From the NCBI RefSeq assembly GCF_900089605.1, contig NZ_LT594324.1, positions 2,418,001 through 2,482,000 of the forward strand: a stretch of 64,000 nucleotides of DNA, in the 5' to 3' direction. This DNA comes from Micromonospora narathiwatensis (GTDB lineage Bacteria > Actinomycetota > Actinomycetes > Mycobacteriales > Micromonosporaceae). The notes below the pieces were generated by a model. That model did not search any database. It was not told the origin of the DNA and saw only the letters and a program-made list of their open reading frames with translations. Below, piece by piece: positions 8,674-17,004 of the stretch; the stretch's first letter is position 1; the number at the start of each line of letters is the position of its first letter. The translations under genes and the position numbers were made by a program.

Positions 8674-9177
8674 TCAGGCGGTGGCCAGGCGGAAGCCGAC
8701 CCCACGGACCGCGTGGATCGTCGCGGCGGCGTCCAGCCTGGCGAGCTTGTGCCGTACCCGGCGCACCACCGAGTGCATGTCGGAGCCGCGCCCCAGGTGC
8801 CGGTTGCCCCAGACCTGCAGGTGCAGCCGCTCGTAGGTCCACACCTGTCCGGGCGTGCCGACCAGGCAGCGCAGGAAGTCGTGCTCCAGCGGGGTCAGTT
8901 CGATCTCGCGGTCCGACCAGCGCAGCACCCGTCGGTCGGAGTCGACGCTCAGTCCGGGCGGCGTGCCGACGTCCGCCACGGCCTCGGGGACGGCGGGTTC
9001 GACGGCCGGCGCCGTGACGCGGGGCGCCCCGGGCACGCCGAGGAACTCCCGGGCCTGGTCGACGCTGGAGACGATCAGGAAGGCCGCCGTCCCGGCGAGC
9101 AGTTGCGCGAGCTGCTTGCGTTCGTCCGGCGAGGACGCAATGCCGATAACCAGGGACGCGGTAGGAATTCCCCTCAT
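8674..9177 (-). CDS. Orphan PhoB-type winged-helix transcriptional regulator (paralogue 2)
   Basis: 167 residues, same architecture as the product of 3322-3867: degenerate N-terminal receiver-like segment (ASLVIGIASSPDERKQLAQLL) and a C-terminal OmpR/PhoB winged helix (LTPLEHDFLRCLVG, VWTYERLHLQVWG, MHSVVRRVRHKLARL, IHAVRGVGFRL). The shared SP.ER..LA.LL and WTY.LH...W signatures show that the two are paralogues. I chose the ATG at 9175-9177 because GAGGG lies eight bases before it; an upstream in-frame extension exists but is low complexity. The phospho-acceptor Asp is absent, so control by a kinase is unlikely. Confidence 0.87.
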   Translation of the reverse strand: MRGIPTASLVIGIASSPDERKQLAQLLAGTAAFLIVSSVDQAREFLGVPGAPRVTAPAVEPAVPEAVADVGTPPGLSVDSDRRVLRWSDREIELTPLEHDFLRCLVGTPGQVWTYERLHLQVWGNRHLGRGSDMHSVVRRVRHKLARLDAAATIHAVRGVGFRLATA

Positions 9178-9559
9178 TTTCCGCCCTCTTCCGGTTCCGC
9201 CTGTTCCAGGGTCATTTCTCCGTGGCGTCGATCGGTTGGCCGGCCCCGGCCGGGTCGAGGCTGGTGCAGGCGGCTGCAAATGGTCAGCAGGTGACTGGTC
9301 CGGTACGGACCAGCTTGAACACCGAAATTCCCGTCTACTCGGATTGTTCGGACGTGTGGCCTTTGGTGGGGTCGCCGGTTGAAGTCGTTGTGAGGCATTT
9401 CTTCCGGCGGTCACCTGACCGTCGCTTTAATTGATATAGTATTGTACATCGATGTAATGAGCAGATCAAGATTCGGTCGTTACATCCCCGGGTAGGCCGT
9501 GTTTCGCCCGCGAGTCGCCGACGGCGTTGGTCACCCGCCTGACCGGGTACGCGGGGCAA
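9178..9559. other. Divergent intergenic region with two inverted repeats
   Basis: 382 bp between the regulator (minus) and the hypothetical gene at 9560 (plus). An inverted repeat CTGGTCCG/CGGACCAG with a 3-base spacer lies at 9295-9313. The segment 9425-9475 is strikingly AT-rich for this genome (TTTAATTGATATAGTATTG) and is the likely promoter zone. No small gene was found here. Confidence 0.5.
9445..9456. promoter_or_regulatory. 12-bp perfect palindrome in the AT-rich promoter zone
   Basis: TACATCGATGTA, a perfect palindrome directly next to a TATAGTAT sequence that could be a -10 box. It may be the operator of a regulator, possibly the neighbouring winged-helix protein. Inference from position and symmetry only. 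Confidence 0.35.
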
Positions 9560-10306
9560 ATGGCCGAGCTGATCGAGGACGGGGACATCTACTTCCTCTA
9601 CCGCCCCCGCGTCGACGAGGAACACGTCGACTCCCTGGCAGAGGTCCAGCGGCTGCTGGTGGTGCTGCACCCGTGGCACGGGCGGCACCTGCGGCTGCTG
9701 GTGGTCGGGCGCAAACGCCTGCCCGACATCGAGGGGCACGACCGCTTCTGGGCGTTCGTCGACGAGGTGGTGGACCGGCCCCAGCAACTGCACGAGGCCC
9801 TGCGGGCGCGCAGCTACCGGACGAGGGCCCGCGACGACCGCCGACAGCCCCCGGCCCGGCCCGCGGCCGAGGGCGCGTACGTGATCGCGCGGCACGACGA
9901 CCACACCCACCTCGCGTACGAGCTCGAACTCCCGCCACGTCTCGGCGAGGCGCAGCGCGACCTGAGCATCGAGTCGGAGGCGAGCTACATCGTCACGGTG
10001 AAGAACCCCCAGGCGCCCTCCCCGCCCGGTGTCGGCCTGCGCGGGCCCCGGAAGGTCCGGCTGCCCGCCGCGCTGCAGGCGGCGTTCCACGGCCGCCGGT
10101 TCGCCCCGCTCGATCCACCCGACTTCCTCGACCACCCCGGGACCGAGCTGGTGCTGATCGGGGCGGCCCACGACGCCTCGGCGGAGCTGCGGATCGACCT
10201 GGACGCGGAGGTGGACCGGGCGGAGCGGAGCACGGTCTTCGGGGACCTGCGGATCGGACGCCGGGAGCGCCCGGTCACCCCGCTCTTCACGGGGGAGTGG
10301 GCCTGA
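9560..10306 (+). CDS. Conserved hypothetical protein
   Basis: 248 residues from the ATG at 9560; a TTG at 9527 would add 11 residues. Charged soluble protein without signal peptide or membrane helices. Features: ELIEDGDIYFLYRPRVD near the start, a basic LRLLVVGRKRLPD segment, a RFWAFVDEVVDRPQQLHEAL helix, and a YELELPPRLGEAQRDL stretch before a SYIVTVKNP strand. The repeated style (GDIYFLYRPRV, VLHPWHG) suggests a conserved actinobacterial family, but I cannot name a function. It stands alone on the plus strand, with 112 bp before the converging sigma operon. Confidence 0.75.
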   Translation: MAELIEDGDIYFLYRPRVDEEHVDSLAEVQRLLVVLHPWHGRHLRLLVVGRKRLPDIEGHDRFWAFVDEVVDRPQQLHEALRARSYRTRARDDRRQPPARPAAEGAYVIARHDDHTHLAYELELPPRLGEAQRDLSIESEASYIVTVKNPQAPSPPGVGLRGPRKVRLPAALQAAFHGRRFAPLDPPDFLDHPGTELVLIGAAHDASAELRIDLDAEVDRAERSTVFGDLRIGRRERPVTPLFTGEWA

Positions 10307-10418
10307 CCTCCCGCGTCGGCGCCGTCACCGCCCCGGTCCCACCGCCACGAGCACCGCCCCCGGCCAGCTCCAGCACCATGCTCGTCCACGCGTACGGCCG
10401 GCACGCCGGCGCGCCCGC

Positions 10419-11279
10419 TCACCCCAGCCGGGCCGCCGCCAGTCCGGCCAGGCCGCGCACCCGGTCCGGCTCCGGCGGGTACGCCCGGACCGTGGTCACC
10501 ACGTCCCCGACCCGTACGACGGCGATGTAGTCGACGTGCTGCGTGCCGGCCGAACTCGGCCGTAGCTGCACCACGTCCTGCCGGACGAGCAGGGACTCGT
10601 CGCCGGCGAAGCCGGTGTCCACGATGGCGAAGCGCTCCACGGTCGGCGTCGCCGACGTGGGCATCGGCTGCCCGCACCGGTCGATGACGGCGCGGACGTC
10701 GGTCAGGTTGTCGGGGCCCCCGCCGGGGGCGTACCGCTCGACGATCTGCGACACGCTCGCGCCGCCGGATGTGCCGCCGGTCCGGTAGGCGACCGTCTGC
10801 AGGGCCGCCTGCCGGGGCAACGACAGGAGGGGACGGGACCGGTAGGCCGGGCACATGCCCTCCCAGAATCCCCAGTACCAGCGGTCCGGGTTCTCCAGCT
10901 GTTCCGCCTCGAAGCGCCGCCAGTCGCCGGGGCCGAGGTCCTGCGGCTGGAGCAGCGGGGTGGCGGAGGCCGGTGCGGACGGGCCGGCCACCATCGAGGG
11001 CGCGCCGGTGGACGGGGACGGCGCGACCGACGCCGACGCGGCCGACGAGGAGGTGGCCGACACGGCCGGGGCGGAGACGACCTCCGGTCGTGACCCGGTC
11101 AGGCCCGCGCCGAGCACCCCGGCGACCGTCGCGACGGTGAGCACGCCGCCACCGGCCGCGAGAACCTGGCGGTGGCGTCGTTGCCGGCCACGCCGGCGTA
11201 CCTGCTCGGCCGGCGCGAAGGCGGCCGGCGGCGGTGTCCCGCGTACCGCCGTGAACAGCGCGTCAAGATCGTCAGACAT
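10419..11279 (-). CDS. Membrane-anchored protein partnered with ECF sigma factor (putative anti-sigma)
   Basis: 286 residues. N-terminal cytoplasmic segment of about 45 residues (MSDDLDALFTAVRGTPPPA), one membrane helix (VLAAGGGVLTVATVAGVLGAGL), a Ser/Ala/Pro-rich linker and an extracytoplasmic domain with a C-terminal block ending DYIAVVRVGDVVTTVRAYP. The start codon lies inside the end of the sigma gene (8-bp overlap), which indicates co-translation and the usual sigma/anti-sigma layout. No HXXXCXXC zinc motif is visible, so this is not a classical ZAS anti-sigma. The regulator role is inferred from gene order. Confidence 0.8.
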   Translation of the reverse strand: MSDDLDALFTAVRGTPPPAAFAPAEQVRRRGRQRRHRQVLAAGGGVLTVATVAGVLGAGLTGSRPEVVSAPAVSATSSSAASASVAPSPSTGAPSMVAGPSAPASATPLLQPQDLGPGDWRRFEAEQLENPDRWYWGFWEGMCPAYRSRPLLSLPRQAALQTVAYRTGGTSGGASVSQIVERYAPGGGPDNLTDVRAVIDRCGQPMPTSATPTVERFAIVDTGFAGDESLLVRQDVVQLRPSSAGTQHVDYIAVVRVGDVVTTVRAYPPEPDRVRGLAGLAAARLG

Positions 11280-11805
11280 GGCTCGCCTCCTCCAGGTCGA
11301 CGCCGAGCAGGCCGGCGAGGGCACGTCGACCACGTGCCAGCCGGGCCTTGACCGTGCCCTCGGGCGCGTTCGTCTCCCGGGCGACCTCGGCCACCGGCAG
11401 GTCGCAGAGGTGGTGCAGCACGATGGCGGTGCGTTGCTCGACCGGCAGACGGGCGAGCGCGGCGAGGAGCGCGACCCGGTCCGCGTCGGGACCGGGTATC
11501 TCTCCCGGCGGGCCGGACCGGCGGTGGGCGATGAACCGGTTGCGGGCCCGCCGCCACCGGCTCACCGCGATCCGCCGGGCCACGGTGCGTACCCACGCCT
11601 CGGGCGCTTCGTACGTGTTCACCGTCGACCAGCGCTGCCACGCCCGGGCGTACGCCTCGTGCAGCACGTCCTGGGCCTCGGTGGCGTCCCCGGTCAGGGC
11701 GTGGAGGAAGTCGAAGAGCCGCTGCCGGGTGGCCCGGTAGAAGGCGTCGAAGGAGGTCGCCTCGTCACTGCCGGCTGACGACGAGCCGACGTCGGCGTAC
11801 GGCAT
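11272..11805 (-). CDS. ECF RNA polymerase sigma factor (SigE-like family)
   Basis: 177 residues. Sigma-70 region 2 is seen as FDAFYRATRQRLFDFLHALTG followed by DVLHEAYARAWQRW, and region 4 as LARLPVEQRTAIVLHHLCDL, then EVARETNAPEGTVKARLARGRR (helix-turn-helix). The start is set at the ATG 11803-11805, with GGGGG eight bases upstream; longer in-frame starts lack a good ribosome site. It overlaps the membrane protein gene downstream by 8 bp. Transcription of a small stress or envelope regulon is the expected role. Confidence 0.9.
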   Translation of the reverse strand: MPYADVGSSSAGSDEATSFDAFYRATRQRLFDFLHALTGDATEAQDVLHEAYARAWQRWSTVNTYEAPEAWVRTVARRIAVSRWRRARNRFIAHRRSGPPGEIPGPDADRVALLAALARLPVEQRTAIVLHHLCDLPVAEVARETNAPEGTVKARLARGRRALAGLLGVDLEEASHV

Positions 11806-11947
11806 GGTGGCAACCCCCGGTGGCATCTCGTCGAGCCGAACTGGCGGCCACGTCCGGCCTGACATGCTAGGGGATGTCCGGTTGCGGATGCCCCGACGGG
11901 CCTCCCGCGCCACCGCGACGCCGGCACGGCCTCCCGGCCGCGCCCGC

Positions 11948-12724
11948 TCAGGAGAAGTGGGTACGCGGCCGGTCCAGCCGCTCCCCGTCGACGATCAGGT
12001 CGACCTTCTCGTTGTAGAAGGCGACCAGCCCGGCGATCGGCAGCAGCGCGGCGGTCGGGAAGCTGTACGACCAGGCCAGGTCCGGGTGCGCCGTGCCGTC
12101 GCCGCGTACCGACCAGTAGTTGCTGGTCCGGCCCTTGTACGGGCACGCGGTCGCGGTGTCCGACGGCATCAGGTGCCCGAAGTTCACGTCGGTCCGGTCG
12201 AGGTAGTAGCGGGTCGGCAGGCCGGTCTCGAAGACCAGCACCGGCGAGGTCGACTCGGCCAGCACCGTCCCGTCCAGCTCCACCCGGACGCGGCGCGTGG
12301 AGCGCAGCGCGTCCACCCGGGCGTACGGGTTCCGGGGATGGACGAACACCTCCTCGTCCTCCTCGAACCAGCCGTCCAGCGCGGCCCAGTCGAACCGGAC
12401 GGTGTCCGCCAGCCCGGGCAGCGCGTCGTCTCCGTACCACCGCGCGCAGCCGGCCCGGGTGGTGGCGCCGACCCGCAGCCCGTGCAGCCGCGCGGTGCCG
12501 CGCCGCGACGGCTCCGTACGCTGCTCGTCGACGAGCAGGTCACGACGCACGTCCGCGCTCGGGACGTAGTACTGCGGGTAGAACGGCCATTCCCACACGT
12601 ACCGGGCCCGCGTGGTGTCCAGCACCGGCTCGGCGGCGAGGAACGCCCGGACCCGGCGGGGCACCGGCTCGATGTGGTCGACGGGGGTGATCGCCTTCGG
12701 AAAGTCCGGCACCAGGTCCTCCAC
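11948..12724 (-). CDS. DUF427 domain protein (two copies of the domain)
   Basis: 258 residues from GTG 12722-12724. Two DUF427 units: the first about residues 20-110 (RVRAFLAAEPVLDTTRARYVWE, then FYPQYYVP), the second about 130-240 (RVRVELDGTVLAESTSPVLVFE, LPTRYYLDRTDV, and the signature TACPYKGRTSNYWSV with DLAWSY). The family is a small beta-rich fold of unknown function, common in actinobacteria and fungi. The start is uncertain because no strong ribosome site was found. It stands divergently from the MFS gene across 169 bp. Confidence 0.88.
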   Translation of the reverse strand: MEDLVPDFPKAITPVDHIEPVPRRVRAFLAAEPVLDTTRARYVWEWPFYPQYYVPSADVRRDLLVDEQRTEPSRRGTARLHGLRVGATTRAGCARWYGDDALPGLADTVRFDWAALDGWFEEDEEVFVHPRNPYARVDALRSTRRVRVELDGTVLAESTSPVLVFETGLPTRYYLDRTDVNFGHLMPSDTATACPYKGRTSNYWSVRGDGTAHPDLAWSYSFPTAALLPIAGLVAFYNEKVDLIVDGERLDRPRTHFS

Positions 12725-12893
12725 TGCTGGCCAGAGTCGCTGCCCGTTCAACGATCGACGCGGCCGAGCGTTCGCGCAGGTGTGACCTGAGGCACCATCT
12801 TCCCGACCGGGAATGAGATCAGGCGCCCGGTGATTTGGTGGCTGATGTGACTGCCGCACAGATCTCCGTCCGGCTCCGGACGGGCCTGACCTC

Positions 12894-14177
12894 ATGACCG
12901 CGACCGTCGAAACAATCGAGACACCCACGCCGCCCCCGCTGGCCGGCGACCTGATGAGCACCCGGCAACGGCTGCGCCTCGTCCTCGTCCTCGGCTCGCT
13001 GATCGCCATCGGGCCGCTGACCATCGACATGTACCTGCCAGCTCTCCCGGCCATCACCACCGACCTGCACACCACGTCGGCGGCCGTCCAGCTCACCCTC
13101 ACCGGCACCCTCGCCGGCCTCGCCCTCGGGCAGTTGCTGATCGGCCCGCTCTCCGACGCGGTGGGTCGGCGCAGGCCGCTGCTCGCCGGCATCGGCCTGC
13201 ACATCGTGGCGTCCGCGCTGTGCGCGATCGCGCCGGACATCGGCGTGGTCGGGGCCCTGCGCGTGCTCCAGGGGCTCGGTGTCGCGGCCAGCTCCGTGGT
13301 GGCGATGGCGGTCGTCCGCGACCTGTTCAGCGGCGCCGCCTTCGCGAGGCTCTTCTCCCGCCTGATGCTGGTGATGGGCGTCGCCCCGATCCTGGCCCCG
13401 ACCCTCGGCAGCGGGCTGCTGCGCTGGTCGGACTGGCGGGGCGTGTTCGTGGCCCTCGCCGTCTTCGGCGTACTGCTGGTCGCCGTCGCGGCCGTCGGGC
13501 TCCCGGAAACCCTGCCGCCCGAGCGGCGCCGCCGCGGCGGGGTGACCGCCACCGCCCGGGACTACGCCACCCTGCTGCGCGACCGGACGTTCGTCGGCCT
13601 CGTGCTGGTCGCCGGCCTCGCCATGGCGGCGCTCTTCGCGTACGTGGCCGGCTCGTCGTTCGTCTTCCAGCAGCAGTACGGGCTCGACGAGCAGCAGTTC
13701 GGGCTCGCCTTCGGCGCCGGTGCCGTCGGGCTGATCACCGCCACCCAGCTCAACGTGCGGCTGCTGCGCCGCTACCCGCCGCAGCGGATCCTCGTCACCG
13801 CGCTCGGGGTGGGCACCCTGGCCGGACTGGTGCTGCTCGTCGTCGCCGCCACCGGCTTCGGCGGCCTCGCCACCATCCTGGCCTCGCTGTGGGTGGTGCT
13901 CGCCGCGGCCGGGCTCGCCATGCCGAACGCACCCGCCCTGGCACTGTCCCGGCACGGCGAGGCGGCGGGCACCGCCGCCGCGCTGCTCGGCGCGGTGCAG
14001 TTCGGCGTCGGCGCCCTCGCCGCGCCGCTGGTCGGCGCGCTCGGCACCGGAAGCGTGGCGATGGCCTCGGTGGTCGCCGGCGGCATGGTCACGGCGACGG
14101 TCGTCCTGCTGACCGTCGTCCGGCCCGCGCGGCTGGCCGAACTCGAACCGACCGCGGTCGCCGTGGCCGCACACTGA
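12894..14177 (+). CDS. Bcr/CflA-family drug-resistance MFS transporter
   Basis: 427 residues, 12 membrane helices expected. The first loop holds IDMYLPALPAITTDL, the Bcr/CflA hallmark, then GQLLIGPLSDAVGRRRPLL (MFS motif A) and later RVLQGLGVAASSVVAMAVVRDLF. The LPETLPPERRR segment closes the first half, as usual in Bcr. Proton-driven export of drugs such as bicyclomycin or chloramphenicol is known for the family; the substrate here is unknown. Monocistronic, with a hairpin 10 bp after the stop. Confidence 0.93.
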   Translation: MTATVETIETPTPPPLAGDLMSTRQRLRLVLVLGSLIAIGPLTIDMYLPALPAITTDLHTTSAAVQLTLTGTLAGLALGQLLIGPLSDAVGRRRPLLAGIGLHIVASALCAIAPDIGVVGALRVLQGLGVAASSVVAMAVVRDLFSGAAFARLFSRLMLVMGVAPILAPTLGSGLLRWSDWRGVFVALAVFGVLLVAVAAVGLPETLPPERRRRGGVTATARDYATLLRDRTFVGLVLVAGLAMAALFAYVAGSSFVFQQQYGLDEQQFGLAFGAGAVGLITATQLNVRLLRRYPPQRILVTALGVGTLAGLVLLVVAATGFGGLATILASLWVVLAAAGLAMPNAPALALSRHGEAAGTAAALLGAVQFGVGALAAPLVGALGTGSVAMASVVAGGMVTATVVLLTVVRPARLAELEPTAVAVAAH

Positions 14178-14187
14178 CCGGATCGCA

Positions 14188-14222
14188 CCGGCCCGCCGTT
14201 CAGCCCAGAAGCGGCGGGCCGG
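14188..14222. terminator. Hairpin after the MFS transporter
   Basis: An 11-bp perfect stem (CCGGCCCGCCG and its complement) with a 13-base loop, 10 bp after the MFS stop codon. No long T run follows, as is common in actinobacteria. Confidence 0.7.
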
Positions 14223-14334
14223 ACGCGGGGGCTCTCACTCACGCGGCGGCGTCCCGTCGCTCGTCGGCTCCGGCACCCCGCGCCGGTCGAGGTCGACGTC
14301 GCTGCGCCGGCCTGCGCTGGTCGGCGGCCGAGGC

Positions 14335-14613
14335 TCAGCCCCGGCGGTCCTCGTCGGGCACCGGAATCTCCTGGTTCTGCTCCAGCGCGTCGGCGGCGGT
14401 GAGGTCGCCGCGCACCGAGCTGGCCAGGTCGGCCTGGTCGCTCGGCGGCACCAGGACGCCCTGCTCCGCGAGGTCCGCCTCGGACGCCTCCGGCACGGCG
14501 TCGGAGACCCGCTCGGCCGGGCCGACGACCGTCTCGTCCTGCCGCTGCTCCTGCGCGTCGGCCGGCGGCGGTTGGCGCAGCGGATCGGCCCGCTCGTCCC
14601 GGTCGGCGCTCAC
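14335..14613 (-). CDS. Small acidic hypothetical protein
   Basis: 92 residues, rich in Asp, Glu, Gln, Ala and Pro and probably disordered. The ending ADALEQNQEIPVPDEDRRG resembles small actinobacterial proteins that share the motif EADALEQ. It lies 21 bp downstream of the DUF2267 gene and is probably co-transcribed with it. No function is known to me. Confidence 0.65.
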   Translation of the reverse strand: MSADRDERADPLRQPPPADAQEQRQDETVVGPAERVSDAVPEASEADLAEQGVLVPPSDQADLASSVRGDLTAADALEQNQEIPVPDEDRRG

Positions 14614-14634
14614 CGTGACCTCCCCACGGCGCGC

Positions 14635-15033
14635 TCAGCGCGTGCGCTCGACGAAGGGGGCGGTCAGGTCGGCGACGTCGCCGTACTCCGCCGGAAGCTG
14701 CGAGACGACATCGTCGTACGCGTCCGGCGGCAGGGCCTCGCGGAGGACGTCGAACACCGCCGTCACCGCGTCCTTCGCCTGCGTCACGTCGACGTCGCCC
14801 CGCCCGCTGACCCGCTCGACGAAGACATCGAGCCCGAACCGCTCGGCGGTCTCACCGGAGGCGAAAGCGTACGGCCGCAGACCCCGCGGAAGCTGGCCGG
14901 CCAGGTCCCGCGCCTCGCCGCCGTCGATCCGTTCCGCCAGGGTGGTCAGCGTGGCCCGGACGAGGGCGGTCGCCTGCTCCGACGACGTCCCCGTACGCTT
15001 CGCCACCAGGCCGATGAACTGATTGTCGTCCAC
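14635..15033 (-). CDS. DUF2267 family protein
   Basis: 132 residues, the usual length of the family. The repeated helical pattern is visible: ATALVRATLTTLAERIDGGEARDLAGQLP and then AVTAVFDVLREALPPDAYDDVVSQLPAEYGDV. GTG at 15031-15033 is preceded by GAAGGG; an upstream Arg-rich extension was rejected. DUF2267 proteins are small helical cytoplasmic proteins, often stress-linked in actinobacteria, with no established biochemical role. Probably in an operon with the small acidic protein that follows. Confidence 0.88.
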   Translation of the reverse strand: MDDNQFIGLVAKRTGTSSEQATALVRATLTTLAERIDGGEARDLAGQLPRGLRPYAFASGETAERFGLDVFVERVSGRGDVDVTQAKDAVTAVFDVLREALPPDAYDDVVSQLPAEYGDVADLTAPFVERTR

Positions 15034-15154
15034 CTGCAAGGCCCTTCTCTCGGCTGGATGGCCCCGGTTTCCCCGCCAGCACCGCCTCAAACGGCACGCC
15101 GACCCGACCAGTGTCGGGCCGGATCGGCGTCGTGGTGCGGCCACGGACGACGAC

Positions 15155-15180
15155 GGCCCCCGGGGTCACCCCCGGGGGCC
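15155..15180. terminator. Hairpin after the L,D-transpeptidase
   Basis: GGCCCCCGGGG and its complement around a 4-base loop, 15 bp beyond the transpeptidase stop on the minus strand. A GC-only stem typical of terminators in this genome. Confidence 0.65.
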
Positions 15181-15195
15181 GCCGGCCGAAGGACG

Positions 15196-15939
15196 TCAGC
15201 GGTAGATGTGTACCGGCGTGCCGACCCGGATGGTCGACCAGAGCCGGTTCATCGCCGGGATCGGCACCCGTACGCACCCGTGGCTGGCCGGGTACGCCGG
15301 CACCGACGTGGCGCCGTGCACCGCGTAGCCGTTGTAGAAGTAGTTCGGCCGCCACAGCAGGCCGAGGTCACTCTGCCGCCAGCCGTCGATGCGCCGCTGC
15401 ACGGTGTAGTTGCCGGTCGGGGTCGGCGTGCTGGCCTTGCCGCTGGAGGCGTCCAGGACGCGCACCACCGTGCCGTTCTTGGCCAGGTACAGCACCTGCT
15501 TGGTGAGGTTGGCCTCCACCGAGTAGCCCGGGTGGGTGTACTTCGGCTTGGGCACGACCGGGCGGTCGAGCGCCGACCAGGTGCGCGGCCCCACGATGCC
15601 GTCGCGGGTGAGGCCGTTCACCTTCTGGAAGGCGACGACCGCGTGGAAGGTCGACGGTCCGAAGTCGCCGTCGACGGTGCCGACGTCGTAGTGCAGTGCG
15701 GTGAGCCGGCGCTGCAGCGTGGTCACCGCCGTGCCCTTGGAGCCCTGCCGCAGGACCGACTGGCTGGCGGCGGCGAGCGTCACGGGGGCGGCGCTGGTGA
15801 CGGTGGTCGCGCCGGTGACCGGTGCGGCCGCCGACGCCGGTCCGACCGGGACGGCCAGGCCGGCGGCCACCAGCAGGGCCATCCCGAGGGCGGCCCGCGA
15901 GGCGGGGTGGTGGGTGGTTGGTGGTCTGACGGGCAACAT
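15196..15939 (-). CDS. Secreted L,D-transpeptidase with N-terminal peptidoglycan-binding domain
   Basis: 247 residues. Signal peptide (ALGMALLVAAGLAVPVGPASAAA), a PG_binding_1 domain at about 60-120 (LRQGSKGTAVTTLQRRL, VDGDFGPSTFHAVVAFQ, GIVGPRTWSAL), then a YkuD catalytic domain whose motif SHGCVRVP gives His220 and the active-site Cys222. YkuD enzymes form 3-3 cross-links or attach proteins to peptidoglycan; the reaction is known for the family. ATG 15937-15939 follows GGGAGGGGCG. Monocistronic, divergent from the dienelactone hydrolase gene, with a terminator hairpin after the stop. Confidence 0.93.
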   Translation of the reverse strand: MLPVRPPTTHHPASRAALGMALLVAAGLAVPVGPASAAAPVTGATTVTSAAPVTLAAASQSVLRQGSKGTAVTTLQRRLTALHYDVGTVDGDFGPSTFHAVVAFQKVNGLTRDGIVGPRTWSALDRPVVPKPKYTHPGYSVEANLTKQVLYLAKNGTVVRVLDASSGKASTPTPTGNYTVQRRIDGWRQSDLGLLWRPNYFYNGYAVHGATSVPAYPASHGCVRVPIPAMNRLWSTIRVGTPVHIYR

Positions 15940-16146
15940 CGCCCCTCCCTTTCGTACTCCTGGGGTTTGACCGTAGTGCGTGGAGACGAGAACCGCGTTC
16001 CCGTCCGAAGTCAATTGTGGATGTATCGCCGGATCGGGCGACAGGGGGAGGGCCGTGATCGGCGGGCCCGGGCGGGGTTCGACGCGCCCGGTTCGGCGGC
16101 GCGGGTAGCGTGCACGGCGGAACGCCAGCGCGAGGAGGTCCCCGCA

Positions 16147-16899
16147 GTGCAGACGACGACCGTGGACGTGCCGACCGACGACGGCGTCGCCGACGCGTAC
16201 CTTGTCCGGCCGGACGGGGACGGGGCCTTCCCGGCCGTCCTGTTCTTCGCCGACGCGTTCGGGCTGCGCCCGGCCGTGGCGCGGATGGCGGAGACGATCG
16301 CCGCCCGCGGCTACGTCGTGCTGGTGCCGAATCTCTTCTACCGCTCCGGCCGCGCGCCGCTGATCGACCTGTCCGCGCTCTCCGACGCGAACCGGCGCGG
16401 GGAGCTGTTCGAGCGGATCGGACCCATGATGCGGGCCCTGACCCCGGAGGTGGTGGCCCGGGACACCGCCGCCTACCTGGACTTCCTCGCCGGGCAGCCG
16501 GTTGTCGCGTCCGGCCCGGCCGCGATCACCGGTTACTGCATGGGCGGCACGAACGCGCTGCGGGCCATCGCGGCGTACCCGGACCGGATCGCCGCGGCGG
16601 CCGCCTTCCACGCCGGCCGGGTGGTCACCGACGCCCCGGACAGCCCGCACCTGGCCGTCGGCTCGGTCACCGGCGAGCTGTACTTCGGCCACGCCGACCA
16701 GGACTCGTCGATGACCGTCGAGCAGATCGCCACGCTGGAGAAGACCCTGGACGCGGCCGGGGTCAGGTACCGCTCGGAGCTCTACACCGGCGCCCCGCAC
16801 GGCTACACCCAGTCCGACACGCCGATGTACGACGAGCAGGCCACCGAGCGACACTGGGCCGCGCTGTTCGACCTCCTCGACCGGACGTTGCGCCGCTGA
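16147..16899 (+). CDS. Dienelactone hydrolase family protein
   Basis: 250 residues, alpha/beta-hydrolase fold. The nucleophile elbow is GYCMGG (Cys131), with a later HADQDSS acid region and PHGYT supplying the His: the Cys-Asp-His triad of dienelactone hydrolases. The early strand AVLFFADAFGLRP also fits the family. GTG 16147 lies after GAGGAGG. No aromatic degradation genes are nearby, so a general hydrolase role is as likely as true dienelactone cleavage. Confidence 0.9.
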   Translation: MQTTTVDVPTDDGVADAYLVRPDGDGAFPAVLFFADAFGLRPAVARMAETIAARGYVVLVPNLFYRSGRAPLIDLSALSDANRRGELFERIGPMMRALTPEVVARDTAAYLDFLAGQPVVASGPAAITGYCMGGTNALRAIAAYPDRIAAAAAFHAGRVVTDAPDSPHLAVGSVTGELYFGHADQDSSMTVEQIATLEKTLDAAGVRYRSELYTGAPHGYTQSDTPMYDEQATERHWAALFDLLDRTLRR

Positions 16900-17004
16900 C
16901 CCCGTTCGGCGGACCCGGCTCGGAACCGGCGTAGGCCCGGCGGCAGGCCACCGACCGGAAACTGGCCCGTGTCCCGGTCCGTCCCGGCTGGCTACCGTCG
17001 GGCC

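Noticed and set aside
9499..10530. 343-residue plus frame overlapping the hypothetical gene at 9560
   Set aside because: Arg/Pro/Ala-rich reading in another frame; the 9560 frame is better balanced and has GDIYFLYRPRV-type sequence.
13220..15022. 600-residue plus frame across the MFS gene and beyond
   Set aside because: Arg/Ala-rich out-of-frame reading of the Bcr/CflA gene and the DUF2267 region.
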